This document shows positions 44,864 to 54,965 of a stretch of DNA of 64,000 nucleotides, piece by piece. The position numbers were made by a program, and so were the translations under genes. Position 1 is the stretch's first letter; each line of letters opens with the position of its first letter. This stretch comes from Pseudomonas floridensis (GTDB lineage: Bacteria; Pseudomonadota; Gammaproteobacteria; Pseudomonadales; Pseudomonadaceae). The stretch is taken from assembly GCF_002087235.1 (NCBI RefSeq), contig NZ_MUIO01000012.1:62001-126000 (forward strand), given 5' to 3'. A model generated the notes under the pieces. That model made no database searches and was not told where the DNA came from. It saw only the letters and a list, made by a program, of their open reading frames with translations.

Positions 44864-47800
44864 ACAGCGCGGCTACCGTCTGGACCGGCGGACTCGCGTA
44901 TGGGCGCGTCCAGAGTATGAAGGGCTGGCCTACAGCGATGGCGATGAAAACGAAGAACGGCTGGCCAGGATCGTGCGCGAGGCCCAAGACCTGAGCGTGC
45001 TGTCGCCCGAACTGAGTCGGCGCTGCAACGACTGGGTCTCGCTCTATCACCTGGGCCGTGCGCGGGGCAACCTGTTGCGGCCTTTCGAGCATTGCCTGAC
45101 CGGCAGCGTGCTGGAAATCGGTGCCGGTTGCGGGGCGATCAGCCGTTACCTGGGAGAATGCGGTGCAACGGTGCTGAGCCTGGAAGGCAGCCTGCGTCGG
45201 GCCCGCATCGCGGCGAGCCGAACCCGTGACCTGGACAATGTCACCGTGGTGGCCGAGCGTTTCGAGCAGTTTCAGTCGCCGCGTCTCTTTGACGTCATCA
45301 CCCTGATCGGCGTGCTTGAATATGCCAGTCTGTTCAATCAGGGCGACGACCCGGCGCTGGACATGCTCGTCCGGGTTCGCGAGTTGCTGGAGCCCGACGG
45401 CATTCTGCTGCTGGCCATTGAGAACCAGTTAGGCCTGAAATACTTTGCCGGCGCACCCGAAGATCATTTGGGCACGGCGATGGCGGGCGTCGAAGGGCGG
45501 TATCCGGAAAACGGCCCGCAGACCTTCGGACGCAAACGGCTGACTGCTCTGCTGGAGAACGCCGGGTTCAGCCGTTCGGAGTTTCTGTTCCCCGCGCCCG
45601 ATTACAAGCTGCCCAACTCCATCGTCAGCGAACGGGGGTTTCAGCACCCGGACTTCGACGCCGCGGCGCTGCTCTGGCAGAACGTGCGCAAGGACCCGCA
45701 ACTGCCCGGTGCCACGCTGTTCAATCTGGAGCGCGTATGGCCGGTGGTGGTGGATAACGGTCTGGGCATGGAACTGGCCAACTCGTTCTTGATTGCGGCG
45801 TCCCGTTCGCTGACGCCTGTCGTGATGCCGAACTTTCTGGCGGGGCATTACAACGTCACGCGCAAGCCCGGTTACTGCAAGCAGACCCTGTTCATCGACA
45901 CACCGGACGGCATTGAGGTGCGGCATGAACCGCTGCGCACCGACACGTCCCCGCACAAAGACTTTCGCCATGTGCTCTCGCGGGTCGATGCGTACCAGCG
46001 CGGCTGGGTGCTCAGTCAGCAGTTCCTCGACATCGCCAGCACGCCGAACTGGACCGTCAGGCAGTTCGGCGAATTCGTGGCCCGCTATTGTCAGGCGTTG
46101 AAGCACTTGCTGGCAGAACAGGGCCACGACCTGCCGCTGATGCATCTGGATGAGCGACTGCCCGGCGCGCTGATCGATGCCGTACCGCAGAACATCATCC
46201 TCGATGCCGAAGATCGCCCGGCATTGATCGACATCGAATGGGAGGCTGCTGCGGGCATCGAGCTGGGGCATCTGCTGATTCGCTCGTTGCTGGTGCTGAT
46301 CGCCAGTGCCACGCCGTTCTGCACCAGCGTGATGCCGCTGACGCGCCGCCAGTTCGTCACCGAAACGCTGTTTCACGCCGGGCTGGCTATCACGCCTTCG
46401 CAGCTGGACGGCTTCATCGAAAAAGAGGCGCACTTCCAGGCATTCGTGACGGGGATGGACGCGAGTCATTTTCTGAACTGGGAAGCCGATCAGATCATCA
46501 ACCAGCGGGTGTCGCCGACCGCACCGAAAATGGAGGCCAAGCTGTATTACAGCGACGAAACCGGCCACTTCAAGGAAGAAGCGGCGTTGAGCCTTGAGGT
46601 GCTGCCCGGTCACCAGCGTCTGCAGTTTCCCCTGAGCCGTCTGGACACCCGACCCCTGGCGTTGCGCCTCGATCCGGTCGACCGGCGCATGACGTTTTCA
46701 CTGGATAATCTGCGCCTGGTGAAGCGCGGCGTCGATGTCTGGAAGTGGGACGGAGAGATCAGTGGTCTGGGTCCGCTGTCAGGGCTGCGGGAGGTGGAGG
46801 AAAGCGGATCCGCCATGCTTTTTGTCTGCCTCGACGACGACCCTTATCTGCAACTGCCGGTCGATCTTTCGCAACGCGACGATGTTCACGACCTGGCGCT
46901 GACCCTGGACCTGGTGCTGTACACCGATGAAGTGATCGCCCGCCGCCTCAGTCAGGGCCTGAGCTGGAGCGAGCAGCATGAGGCCTCGTTGCGCATCACC
47001 GTGCAGCCCTTGTCCGATCAGATAAAGGCCCTGACGCAACGGGTCAGTCAACTGGACACCGTCACCCAACTGATCGAAAAGCACGTGATCGAGGGCGAGA
47101 TCGGCACTATCCAGACCGTCGAGCGCCTGTTGCAGGAGAACGGCCACGACCTGCGCGAACGTGAGGCGCTCATAAAGCAGTTGCAAGACGCCTTGCTCGG
47201 CCTGCAAGTTGAAAAGGACACCCGCATTCATGAGTTGAACCTGCGCATTCGGGAGCTTGAAAATTCGTACAGCCGCAGGTTGGCAGCACCGTTTCGGCAC
47301 TCGGTGCTGACCACGCACCGGCTAGCGAAAGCCTCGCGACGCCTGCCAGCACTGATTCGTCGGGGCGGCGGCTTCAAGGCTACCGCCCGTCGCGCCGCCA
47401 CTGTGTTGCGAGAGCACGGCGTGCGCGGCCTGATCGAACGCGTGCGTTGGTTCAACGACATCGGACACGTGACGGTCGCGCAGGACACTGCGCCGGAAAT
47501 CGACGTGCCTGATCGCCATGATTACAGCGCCTGGATCAAACGCTACGACACGCTCAGCGACGGTGATCGTCAGGCGATGCTTGACGACATCGTTACCTGG
47601 GACAGCCCGCCATTCATCTCGGTGATCATGCCGGTCTTCGCCCCGCCGCTGGACCTGTTGCGCGACGCCATCGACAGCATTCGGCAACAGGTGTATCCGC
47701 ACTGGGAGCTGTGCATTGCCGACGACGCCTCGCGCCAGCCCGCCGTGCGCGATTTCCTCAAGAAGGTGCAGCGCCAGCATGCGCAGATCAAAGTCGTGCT

Positions 47801-49241
47801 GCGCAGTGAGAACGGGCACATCTCGGCGGCCAGCAACTCCGCCCTGGAGCTGGCTCGCGGACGCTACGTCGCCCTGATGGATCACGATGACCTGCTGCCG
47901 GAACACGCCCTGTACTGGGTAGCGCGCACTATCGTTCGGCATCCGGAGGCGGGGGTGATTTACTCGGACGAAGACAAGATCGATCAGCAGGGGCGACGCA
48001 GCGATCCTTACTTCAAGTCTGACTGGAACGCCTTTCTGTTTCGCTCGCAGAACATGATTTCCCACCTTGGGGTCTATCAGCGAGATCTGGTCAATCGCGT
48101 GGGCCGCTTCCGGACGGGGTTCGAAGGTTCGCAGGATTACGATCTGGCCTTGCGCTGCATTGAAAAACTCAACCCCGCGCAAATCATCCATATCCCGCGC
48201 GTGCTGTATCACTGGCGCATTCATGCGGGCAGCACCGCCGTTGCGCCGGAAGAAAAACCCTACGCCGTGCATGCGGCGGTCAAGGCGCTGAACGACCATC
48301 TGCACCGCACCGGGCGCAAAGCCGAAACCGAACTGTTGCCGTTCGGCATGTACCGGGTGCACTACGCATTGCCTGAGGCCCTGCCGCTGGTCAGCCTGAT
48401 CATTCCGACACGCAATGCCTGGGCGCTGCTCAAGCAGTGCATCGACAGCATCCAGCGTCTGACGACTTACCCGAACTACGAAATCATCGTGATCGACAAT
48501 GGCTCCGACGAAGCCGAGTCGCTGATGTACTTCGCGCAGATCGACCAGCAGTCGAACATTCGTGTGCTGAGGGGCGATGGTCCGTTCAACTATTCCGCCT
48601 TGAACAACCGGGCGGTCAGCCAGGCGCACGGTCAACTGGTCGGTCTGATCAATAACGACATCGAAATCGCCTCGCCGGACTGGCTGGAAAATATGGTCTC
48701 CCTGGCGCTGCAACCGGAGGTCGGCGCCGTGGGCGCGCGGTTGTGGTTTCCCGATGATCGTCTGCAGCACGGTGGCGTCATCCTCGGCATTGGCGGCATC
48801 GCCAACCATGCGCACAAGTTTCTGCCTAAAGGCCAGTACGGCTACTTCGGCCGTGCGATGCTGATTCAGGAGTTTTCCGCCGTCACCGCGGCCTGCCTGG
48901 TGATCCGTAAATCGGTGTTCGAGCAAGTGGGCGGACTGGATGAGGTCAATCTGAAAATCGCATTCAACGATGTCGACTTTTGTCTACGCGTTCAGGAAGC
49001 CGGTTACGTCAACGTCTGGACACCTTATGCCGAGCTGTATCACTACGAGTCGGCTACGCGAGGCTTTGAGGATTCGCCGGAAAAACAGGCGCGCTTCAAT
49101 ACAGAAGTCGCCTACATGGCCCGACGCTGGCCGGGCATCAAGAGCGATTACGCCTACAACCCGAACCTGACACTGGATCACGTGGACTTCGGCCTGGCCT
49201 GGCCGCCGCGCATTGAGGGAGCAAGCGGCTCAGGGGGCTGA
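44850..49241 (+). CDS. methyltransferase / kinase-like / coiled-coil / tandem GT2 fusion protein
   Basis: 1463-residue multidomain protein. The N-terminal SAM methyltransferase is at about 85-200 ('VLEIGAGCGAISRYLGECG', 'FDVITLIGVLEY'). A middle region (about 250-480) ends in 'DAVPQNIILDAEDRPALIDIEW' when read across its two halves, whose D-x-x-x-x-N and IDIE resemble a kinase catalytic loop and metal-binding Asp. A predicted coiled coil spans about 720-810 ('LSDQIKALTQRVSQLD', 'IHELNLRIRELENSY'). GT2 domain 1 is at about 920-1100 ('PFISVIMPVFAPPLDLL', 'DHDDLLPEHALYW') and GT2 domain 2 at about 1180-1440 ('VSLIIPTRNAWALLKQ', 'LINNDIEIASPDW'). Methyltransferase, kinase-like and coil in this order recall WbdD, the O9a chain-terminating and length-measuring protein. 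The start at 44850 overlaps the wzt stop. Confidence 0.85.
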   Translation: MIQLEQRGYRLDRRTRVWARPEYEGLAYSDGDENEERLARIVREAQDLSVLSPELSRRCNDWVSLYHLGRARGNLLRPFEHCLTGSVLEIGAGCGAISRYLGECGATVLSLEGSLRRARIAASRTRDLDNVTVVAERFEQFQSPRLFDVITLIGVLEYASLFNQGDDPALDMLVRVRELLEPDGILLLAIENQLGLKYFAGAPEDHLGTAMAGVEGRYPENGPQTFGRKRLTALLENAGFSRSEFLFPAPDYKLPNSIVSERGFQHPDFDAAALLWQNVRKDPQLPGATLFNLERVWPVVVDNGLGMELANSFLIAASRSLTPVVMPNFLAGHYNVTRKPGYCKQTLFIDTPDGIEVRHEPLRTDTSPHKDFRHVLSRVDAYQRGWVLSQQFLDIASTPNWTVRQFGEFVARYCQALKHLLAEQGHDLPLMHLDERLPGALIDAVPQNIILDAEDRPALIDIEWEAAAGIELGHLLIRSLLVLIASATPFCTSVMPLTRRQFVTETLFHAGLAITPSQLDGFIEKEAHFQAFVTGMDASHFLNWEADQIINQRVSPTAPKMEAKLYYSDETGHFKEEAALSLEVLPGHQRLQFPLSRLDTRPLALRLDPVDRRMTFSLDNLRLVKRGVDVWKWDGEISGLGPLSGLREVEESGSAMLFVCLDDDPYLQLPVDLSQRDDVHDLALTLDLVLYTDEVIARRLSQGLSWSEQHEASLRITVQPLSDQIKALTQRVSQLDTVTQLIEKHVIEGEIGTIQTVERLLQENGHDLREREALIKQLQDALLGLQVEKDTRIHELNLRIRELENSYSRRLAAPFRHSVLTTHRLAKASRRLPALIRRGGGFKATARRAATVLREHGVRGLIERVRWFNDIGHVTVAQDTAPEIDVPDRHDYSAWIKRYDTLSDGDRQAMLDDIVTWDSPPFISVIMPVFAPPLDLLRDAIDSIRQQVYPHWELCIADDASRQPAVRDFLKKVQRQHAQIKVVLRSENGHISAASNSALELARGRYVALMDHDDLLPEHALYWVARTIVRHPEAGVIYSDEDKIDQQGRRSDPYFKSDWNAFLFRSQNMISHLGVYQRDLVNRVGRFRTGFEGSQDYDLALRCIEKLNPAQIIHIPRVLYHWRIHAGSTAVAPEEKPYAVHAAVKALNDHLHRTGRKAETELLPFGMYRVHYALPEALPLVSLIIPTRNAWALLKQCIDSIQRLTTYPNYEIIVIDNGSDEAESLMYFAQIDQQSNIRVLRGDGPFNYSALNNRAVSQAHGQLVGLINNDIEIASPDWLENMVSLALQPEVGAVGARLWFPDDRLQHGGVILGIGGIANHAHKFLPKGQYGYFGRAMLIQEFSAVTAACLVIRKSVFEQVGGLDEVNLKIAFNDVDFCLRVQEAGYVNVWTPYAELYHYESATRGFEDSPEKQARFNTEVAYMARRWPGIKSDYAYNPNLTLDHVDFGLAWPPRIEGASGSGG

Positions 49242-49436
49242 ACGGACCTGCGCATCGCGGCAGTTGCCCTGAGCCTCCCGCCCGGAACCCTCCGGACAGC
49301 AGTCATCCACCACATAGATACGGTCGACTTCTTTTCCGATACCGACGATGACGTTGTTTATAAGCTTTCTTACGTTGCAACAGGGAATGACCACTGCAAT
49401 GTTTAACGCACCTGGTGTCATCGTATTCGCCATCAT
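49230..49436 (-). pseudogene. 5' remnant of a GT2 glycosyltransferase gene
   Basis: Read on the minus strand from the ATG at 49436, the first 52 codons give a typical glycosyltransferase start: 'LNIAVVIPCCNVRKLINNVI' and 'EVDRIYVVDDCCPEGSG'. After 49281 the similarity stops and the frame ends at 49230. The rest of the gene is absent. It is therefore a truncated copy, meeting the end of the fusion-protein gene tail to tail. The stretch 49437-49668 shows no gene. Confidence 0.65.
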
Positions 49437-49668
49437 GACAGTAGCCTGACTGTTCAGATGGTCTTATCGGGAACGGCTGATGGGCTACAGTTAAGTACAG
49501 ATAAAGATGAAGTTCCAGAATCGAAAAAGTTTCAGGGAGTCGATGCCCGGTTAACAGAGTCAACATTGAAACAGTGTCCACTTATATGACAGCGCACGGA
49601 TGACGTTGCCGTTTTATCTGCATCACCTTCATGCGTGGGACCTTTTAATTTTCAAGTCGAATCTACTC

Positions 49669-50289
49669 ATGAATACACCGTCTGAAATCGATATTTCAGG
49701 TCTGAGGTGTTACGACAAGATTGTCGATGATGTCACCTATAGCGTCCCGCGCGGTATCACGCGCGAGGCCCGCGGTCGTGTCTGGATCGTGCGTGTCCTG
49801 AAAAACAAACAGGTTCAGGTCTACGGCCGTTTCCCGGACCTGCGCTTCGCGGGCACGCGGCGTGCACTGAATGCGGCCATCATTCACTTGATCCACAGCG
49901 GCCATGCCTGGCGGCGCGATGATGTGCTTCAGCTCAATGAGCAGGCTGCAGTGCATTGGCGCAAGCGCAGCGGCGTCGGACTGTGCGCCGTGGCGTATGT
50001 CACCCGGCAAGGGCCGGGAAGGGGCGAGACCTTTTTTCTGTCCACCTACAAACGCGTGGCGAGCGGGCGCGGACTGGAGAAGTTCAGATCCCGTCTGGTG
50101 GACGTTCTGGAAAACGCTTATGAGATGCACCACGCCGGCCCGGGCATTCCTTATTCAACTCAGAAGAGGATCCGTCAGGACATAGATCAATTAATGGAGG
50201 GTGATGCGTTTCAGGCATTTATCGAGGCAGGCAAACGAAAAGCCGACCATATTGCAGTGGTGGAATATGTCGAGCGACTGTCGCATTAA
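49669..50289 (+). CDS. hypothetical protein, possibly AP2-like DNA-binding
   Basis: About 206 residues from the ATG at 49669 (start uncertain; an in-frame ATG at 49600 would add 23 residues). Segment 'GRVWIVRVLKNKQVQVYGRF' followed by 'DLRFAGTRRALNAAIIHL' has the short beta-strand plus helix pattern of AP2-like DNA-binding domains seen in bacterial and phage proteins, but this is weak. The C-terminal half is basic and helical. No signal or membrane segment. No operon partner. Product function unknown. Confidence 0.6.
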   Translation: MNTPSEIDISGLRCYDKIVDDVTYSVPRGITREARGRVWIVRVLKNKQVQVYGRFPDLRFAGTRRALNAAIIHLIHSGHAWRRDDVLQLNEQAAVHWRKRSGVGLCAVAYVTRQGPGRGETFFLSTYKRVASGRGLEKFRSRLVDVLENAYEMHHAGPGIPYSTQKRIRQDIDQLMEGDAFQAFIEAGKRKADHIAVVEYVERLSH

Positions 50290-50365
50290 AGCGAAACGGG
50301 AAGAGACAGCGGAATAGCGAAGTAGAGCGTTTGAACGATAAACGGCTGGCTTGCCATGAACATCA

Positions 50366-50384
50366 AGCCCGGTTTCCCCGGGCT
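50366..50384. terminator. hairpin downstream of HBM chemoreceptor
   Basis: AGCCCGG, loop TTTCC, CCGGGCT between the two convergent genes, 20 bases past the chemoreceptor stop. No T-run on either side, so termination is only probable. Confidence 0.4.
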
Positions 50385-50404
50385 CGATCCAGGTGCACTA
50401 ATCG

Positions 50405-52327
50405 TCAGATCTTGAAGTGGCTGACCATGGTCTGCAACTGTCCACCCAGGCGGGCAAGTTCGACGCTGGAGGCGGCGGTTTCTTCGCTGGCAGATGCCGT
50501 CTGTTCCGACACATCGCGCACGTTGACGATGCTGCGGCTGATCTCTTCGGCCACGGCGCTTTGCTCTTCGGCGGCCGCTGCGATCTGCTGGTTCATTGCC
50601 TGAATGTTGGAGACCGTCTGGGTGATGCTGTTCAGCGATGTGCCGGCCTTGCGGCTCAGTTGTACGCTGCTGACGGTCAACTCACGGCTGCTGAGCATGA
50701 TGCTCGACACCTGACGCGTACCGTTCTGCAAGGCCGCGACCAGGTTTTCGATCTCTTCGGTGGACTGCTGGGTACGTTGCGCCAGGCCACGTACTTCGTC
50801 CGCCACCACCGCAAAACCACGTCCGGCTTCACCGGCGCGCGCCGCCTCGATGGCCGCGTTGAGCGCCAGCAGGTTGGTCTGTTCGGCCACGGCCTTGATC
50901 ACGTCCATCACCTTGCCGATCTTGTCGCTTTCCTGCTCGAGCACGCTCATGGCATCGGAAGAGCGCACCACTTCAGCGGCCAGGCGCTCGATCTGCACGA
51001 TCGCCTCGCCCACCACCTGATCACCGGCGCGGGCTTCCTTGTCAGCGGTCGAGGCGGCCTCGGAAGCTTGCTCGGCGTTGCGCGCCACTTCAGCCACGGT
51101 GGCCGACATTTCGTGCATCGCGGTGGCCACCTGGTCGGTTTCGACTTTCTGGCTGTTGACGCCGGCGCTGGTCTGCTCAGTGACGGCCGACAGTTCTTCG
51201 GCGGCGCTGGCAATCTGCACCACGCTGTCGCGGATACCGCCAATCAGCTCGCGCAAGGTCGTGCCCATGCGCTGGATGCCCTGTTGCAGCACGCCCAGTT
51301 CGTCGCGACGGGTCACCACCATGGTCTGCGACAGGTCGCCCGAGGCGATCCGGTCGACCACCGCCATGGTTTCCTGCAGCGGACGGGTAATCTGGCGGGT
51401 GATGATTACTGCGGCAATGATGCCCAGGATCATCGCCAGCAGGGTGCAGCCGATCTGCATCTTGCGGGCCTGTGCGCTTTCCAGATCACGACGATCCAGT
51501 TGCAACTGGTACATGGCTTCACTGAGCTTGACGATGTCCTGGCCTTGCGCGGTCATTTCCTTGCGCGCCTGGGCAATGTCGCCGCTCGCCGTCTTGAAGT
51601 TCTGCAGGGTGGTGCGATAAGCCAGCATGGACGTTTCCAGCTGGCTGAGCGCGTCGGCCTGAGTGGCGCTGAACGTGGTCTTGAGCTGATCCACATCCTG
51701 GATGGCTTCGTTCAGCTTGCCAGCCGCTGACTGTTCATTTTCAGGGTTGATTTCCGTGAGGTAACCACGCACCTCGTAACGTGCCTGCATCAGGTCTTCT
51801 TTGGCGTCTACGATGAGTTCGTATTGTGCGAAACGGTTTTCATCCATGCCGTCCAGTTTCTTCACGTCCGCCAGAATCCGGTCAAGCATCTCGGTGGCTT
51901 TGGTGGCATTGACAGTCAGTTCCTTGCGCAACGCGACGCTGGACTTGTAGCCACTGCGCATGTTGTTCAGGGATTTCTGGTAGTCGGCGATCACCGCGCC
52001 CAGCTGCTGCAGCATTTTCACGTTCTCGGGGCTCTTGAACGAGGTCAGCAGCTTCTCCTGATACGCCTTGAAACCGTCCAGCGAAACCTGGACGGTTTCG
52101 GCGACCTTTTCATCGCCGTCGGCGACCATGTATTGCAGGCGTGTTACCCGTAACTTGGTCAGCTGTGCATTGAGCGAGGTAATGTCGCTCATCCAGTTGC
52201 TTCGGTCGATCAGCCCACTCAGGCTGCTCCATCCGGTGAGCGCAAGAATGGCAGTAAAAACAAGTACTAGCCCGAATCCGAGGGCCAGCTTCATATTCAC
52301 GCTGATGTTTGCGAACCAGCTGTTCAT
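50405..52327 (-). CDS. methyl-accepting chemotaxis protein, HBM (McpS-like) sensor domain
   Basis: Transmembrane chemoreceptor of 640 residues. TM1 (about 12-33), then a long all-helical periplasmic domain of about 265 residues, the size of the helical bimodular (HBM) domain known from McpS, which senses organic acids. TM2 follows ('[19 protein letters not shown]', about 300-319), then HAMP (about 320-373) and the signalling domain with tip '[20 protein letters not shown]'. There is no C-terminal CheR-tethering pentapeptide. Ligand unknown; TCA-type acids are suggested by family. Divergent from the dCache receptor. Confidence 0.9.
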   Translation of the reverse strand: MNSWFANISVNMKLALGFGLVLVFTAILALTGWSSLSGLIDRSNWMSDITSLNAQLTKLRVTRLQYMVADGDEKVAETVQVSLDGFKAYQEKLLTSFKSPENVKMLQQLGAVIADYQKSLNNMRSGYKSSVALRKELTVNATKATEMLDRILADVKKLDGMDENRFAQYELIVDAKEDLMQARYEVRGYLTEINPENEQSAAGKLNEAIQDVDQLKTTFSATQADALSQLETSMLAYRTTLQNFKTASGDIAQARKEMTAQGQDIVKLSEAMYQLQLDRRDLESAQARKMQIGCTLLAMILGIIAAVIITRQITRPLQETMAVVDRIASGDLSQTMVVTRRDELGVLQQGIQRMGTTLRELIGGIRDSVVQIASAAEELSAVTEQTSAGVNSQKVETDQVATAMHEMSATVAEVARNAEQASEAASTADKEARAGDQVVGEAIVQIERLAAEVVRSSDAMSVLEQESDKIGKVMDVIKAVAEQTNLLALNAAIEAARAGEAGRGFAVVADEVRGLAQRTQQSTEEIENLVAALQNGTRQVSSIMLSSRELTVSSVQLSRKAGTSLNSITQTVSNIQAMNQQIAAAAEEQSAVAEEISRSIVNVRDVSEQTASASEETAASSVELARLGGQLQTMVSHFKI

Positions 52328-52463
52328 GAGTTACTCCAGGTACATCATTCAAAAAGATCAGGCTGCGGGAGGCGTCTTTGATCATCACCGCCCAGGCATT
52401 GGTTACGAACACTATCGGCCGCGTCTCGCCAAGCTGAAACGGTAAAAGCCAATAAAATTAAAA

Positions 52464-52490
52464 AAAGCCTGTCCCCCTTTCACAGGCTTT
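52464..52490 (-). terminator. Rho-independent terminator on the minus strand in the chemoreceptor intergenic region
   Basis: Stem AAAGCCTGT (52464-52472) with ACAGGCTTT (52482-52490); on the minus strand it is followed by TTTTAATTTTATT, so it looks like a strong terminator for leftward transcription. No leftward gene lies to its right. The gap 52328-52703 also has an inverted repeat TGTTCAT-AA-ATGAACA (52602-52617) and GTACCG/CGGTAC (52521-52550). It may end a small RNA or act as a leader attenuator for the chemoreceptor at 52327. Confidence 0.65.
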
Positions 52491-52703
52491 CATTCAGCGC
52501 AGGCCACGGTTATAAAGGGCGTACCGAGAAACATTGAAACAGTGCGGTACTGTCATTAAACAGTCGCCAGAATCCCGCCTGCACACACGCCACGGACTTC
52601 ATGTTCATAAATGAACACTGCGCGTTCGTAAAGTCTCAACTTTTCTTGAATAACCAATTAACAATCCCTGGACCTGCCCGCAACCTAATAGAGATGCTTT
52701 GTA

Positions 52704-54584
52704 ATGACTTTGAAGTTTCGTCATAAAATTCTGCTGGCTGCATCGGGCGTCGTCGTCCTGGCGTTCGCCCTGTTCACGTTGTACAACGATTACCTGCAAC
52801 GCACGACCATCAATCAGAACCTTCAATCTTCAGTGGGGCAGGCCGGCCAGTTGACGGCCAGCAGTGTGCAGAACTGGTTGAGCGGCCGCATTCTGGTTCT
52901 GGAAAACCTGGCACAGGACGTGGCCTTTCAGGGCGTGAACTCCGACCTGAGCGGTCTGGTGTCCCAGTCCTCGCTGGTCTCGACGTTCCAGTTCACCTAC
53001 GTGGGCGACAGCAAGGGCACCTTCACTCAGCGTCCCGACGCCGAGATGCCCGCCGGTTACGATCCGCGCCAGCGCCCTTGGTACAAATCGACCGTCGACG
53101 CCGGCAAGACCATCCTGAGCGCGCCTTACCTGGCCTCGGTCGGTGGTCTGGTAGTAACGATCGCCAGCCCGATCAAGGTCAATGGCCAGGTGGCGGGTGT
53201 CGCGGGCGGTGACCTGAGCCTCGATACACTGGTGAAGATCATCAACTCGGTGGAGTTCGGCGGTATCGGCTACGCGTTTCTGGTCAGCGGCGATGGCCAA
53301 GTGATCGTCAGCCCCGACAAGGATCAGGTCATGAAGAACCTGAAGGATATCTATCCCGGCCAGACCCTGAGTCTGGATGCGCGTATGCGTGAAGTCACCC
53401 TGAATGGCCAGCAACGCATCCTGTCGTTCACCCCGATCACCGGCCTGCCATCGGCTGACTGGTACATCGGTCTGTCGATCGACAAGGACAAAGCTTACGC
53501 GCCGCTGAGCCAGTTCCGCAGCTCTGCCATCGTCGCCGGATTCATCGCGGTGATCGTGATCGCCTTGTTGCTGAGCCTGCTGATCCGGGCGCTAATGCGG
53601 CCGTTGACTGACATGGGCCGCGCCATGCAGGACATCGCGCAAGGGGAGGGTGATCTGACCCGCCGCCTGAGCATTCAGGGCCGTGACGAGTTCGCCGATC
53701 TGGGCAGCTCGTTCAACCAGTTCGTCGAGCGGGTTCACGCCTCCATCGTCGAAGTGTCATCCGCCACGCTGCAGGTGCATGACCTGTCACAGCGCGTGGT
53801 GCAGTCGTCCAACTCTTCGATCGTCGGCTTCGACGAACAAAGCGCCCGCACCAACAGCGTCGCGGCGGCCATCAACGAACTGGGCGCCGCGACCCAGGAA
53901 ATCGCCCGCAACGCGTCCGACGCGTCCATTCAGGCCAGCGAAGCACGCACCCAGGCCGAAGGCGGGCAGGTGGTGGTAGAGAAGACCATCCAGTCCATGA
54001 GCGAACTGTCGACCAAGATCAGCAGTTCCTGCGCCCAGATCGAGCAGCTCAACGCCAGCACCGACAACATCGGCCACATCCTCGACGTGATCAAAGGCAT
54101 CTCGCAACAGACCAACCTGCTGGCGCTCAACGCGGCCATCGAAGCGGCACGCGCCGGTGAAGCCGGTCGCGGTTTTGCGGTAGTGGCAGACGAAGTGCGC
54201 AACCTTGCCCATCGCACGCAGGTGTCTGCCGACGAGATTCACAAGATGATCGGCGAGCTGCAGACCGGCTCTCAGGACGCGGTGCTTAACATGAACGAAA
54301 GCCAGGCGTCCAGCCAGGGCAGCGTTGAAGTGGCCAACCAGGCCGGCAGCCGACTGCGCGATGTCACTCGCCGTATTGGCGAGATCGACGGCATGAACCA
54401 GTCAGTCGCCGCCGCGACCGAAGAGCAGACCGCCGTGGTGGAAACACTCAACGTGGACATCAACCAGATCAACACGCTCAATCAGCAGGGCGTCGCCAAC
54501 CTCAATGAAACATTGAAAGATTGCGCGGCGCTTTCACAACAGGCCGGTCGCTTGAAACAGCTGGTGGCCAGCTTCAAGATTTGA
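52704..54584 (+). CDS. methyl-accepting chemotaxis protein, dCache sensor (PctA-like)
   Basis: 626 residues: TM1 (about 10-30), periplasmic dCache domain (about 35-275), TM2 (about 280-300), HAMP and the signalling domain with '[20 protein letters not shown]'. The sensor carries '[10 protein letters not shown]' and 'GGDLSLDTL', which fit the Y..R.W..Y..D signature of amino-acid-binding dCache domains such as PctA. Amino-acid chemotaxis is therefore likely. The start ATG at 52704 is preceded by a weak ribosome site. It ends at a strong terminator. Confidence 0.92.
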   Translation: MTLKFRHKILLAASGVVVLAFALFTLYNDYLQRTTINQNLQSSVGQAGQLTASSVQNWLSGRILVLENLAQDVAFQGVNSDLSGLVSQSSLVSTFQFTYVGDSKGTFTQRPDAEMPAGYDPRQRPWYKSTVDAGKTILSAPYLASVGGLVVTIASPIKVNGQVAGVAGGDLSLDTLVKIINSVEFGGIGYAFLVSGDGQVIVSPDKDQVMKNLKDIYPGQTLSLDARMREVTLNGQQRILSFTPITGLPSADWYIGLSIDKDKAYAPLSQFRSSAIVAGFIAVIVIALLLSLLIRALMRPLTDMGRAMQDIAQGEGDLTRRLSIQGRDEFADLGSSFNQFVERVHASIVEVSSATLQVHDLSQRVVQSSNSSIVGFDEQSARTNSVAAAINELGAATQEIARNASDASIQASEARTQAEGGQVVVEKTIQSMSELSTKISSSCAQIEQLNASTDNIGHILDVIKGISQQTNLLALNAAIEAARAGEAGRGFAVVADEVRNLAHRTQVSADEIHKMIGELQTGSQDAVLNMNESQASSQGSVEVANQAGSRLRDVTRRIGEIDGMNQSVAAATEEQTAVVETLNVDINQINTLNQQGVANLNETLKDCAALSQQAGRLKQLVASFKI

Positions 54585-54609
54585 TTCAGGTCAGTAACCA
54601 TTGCAACGA

Positions 54610-54636
54610 GGGCCGTCCATGTGACGGCCCTTTTTT
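54610..54636 (+). terminator. Rho-independent terminator of the dCache receptor gene
   Basis: GGGCCGTC (54610-54617), loop CATGT, GACGGCCC (54623-54630), then six T. It lies 26 bases past the stop and is a textbook example. Confidence 0.95.
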
Positions 54637-54932
54637 GTTATGGCTGATGACTGTTTTTTACGGGGTTGAAGGGGTGACAATTAACCGTTTGCGCGTTGTA
54701 CCGTTTTGTACGAATTTATATTTTATTCGGAATACACATATCGGCGAAATACTTTCAACCGCCAAGGTTTGAGTGATCGCTGTCGACATTCAAACGTCTG
54801 ACTTTTTAGACCTCAAATAAACGCAAGGCGCTGATCATGTATATCAGCGCAAAGAATTTCGGTTATAGGATCCAACATATCAGCGCGCACATATTCAGGT
54901 AACTCACGCTATTCCAGTGCGCCGTGGACCAA
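54637..54932. other. AT-rich gap with repeated ATATCAGCGC
   Basis: No gene seen. It contains an 8-bp stem GCGCTGAT/ATCAGCGC (54828-54850), and ATATCAGCGC occurs twice in direct orientation (54841-54850 and 54877-54886). Base composition is clearly more A/T than neighbours. Confidence 0.45.
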
Positions 54933-54960
54933 TGACTGAACGGACAGGCCCGTTCAGTCA
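54933..54960. terminator. hairpin at the end of the Tus-like gene
   Basis: TGACTGAACGG (54933-54943), loop ACAGGC, CCGTTCAGTCA (54950-54960): 11-bp perfect stem, five bases beyond the stop codon of the leftward gene. It lacks a T-run on the minus strand. Confidence 0.5.
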
Positions 54961-54965
54961 GGCAT

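Noticed and set aside
49303-49581. 92-codon minus-strand frame downstream of the fusion-protein gene
   Set aside because: No family likeness or start site; it overlaps the GT2 remnant in another frame.
52629-52653. FliA promoter before the dCache chemoreceptor
   Set aside because: TAAAGTCT is a good -35, but TTGAATAA is a poor -10 and the spacing is 9, not 11.
54695-54702. GTTGTACC as a Ter site near the Tus-like gene
   Set aside because: Only the GTTGTA part of the E. coli Ter core is kept and the flanks do not match; chance is likely.
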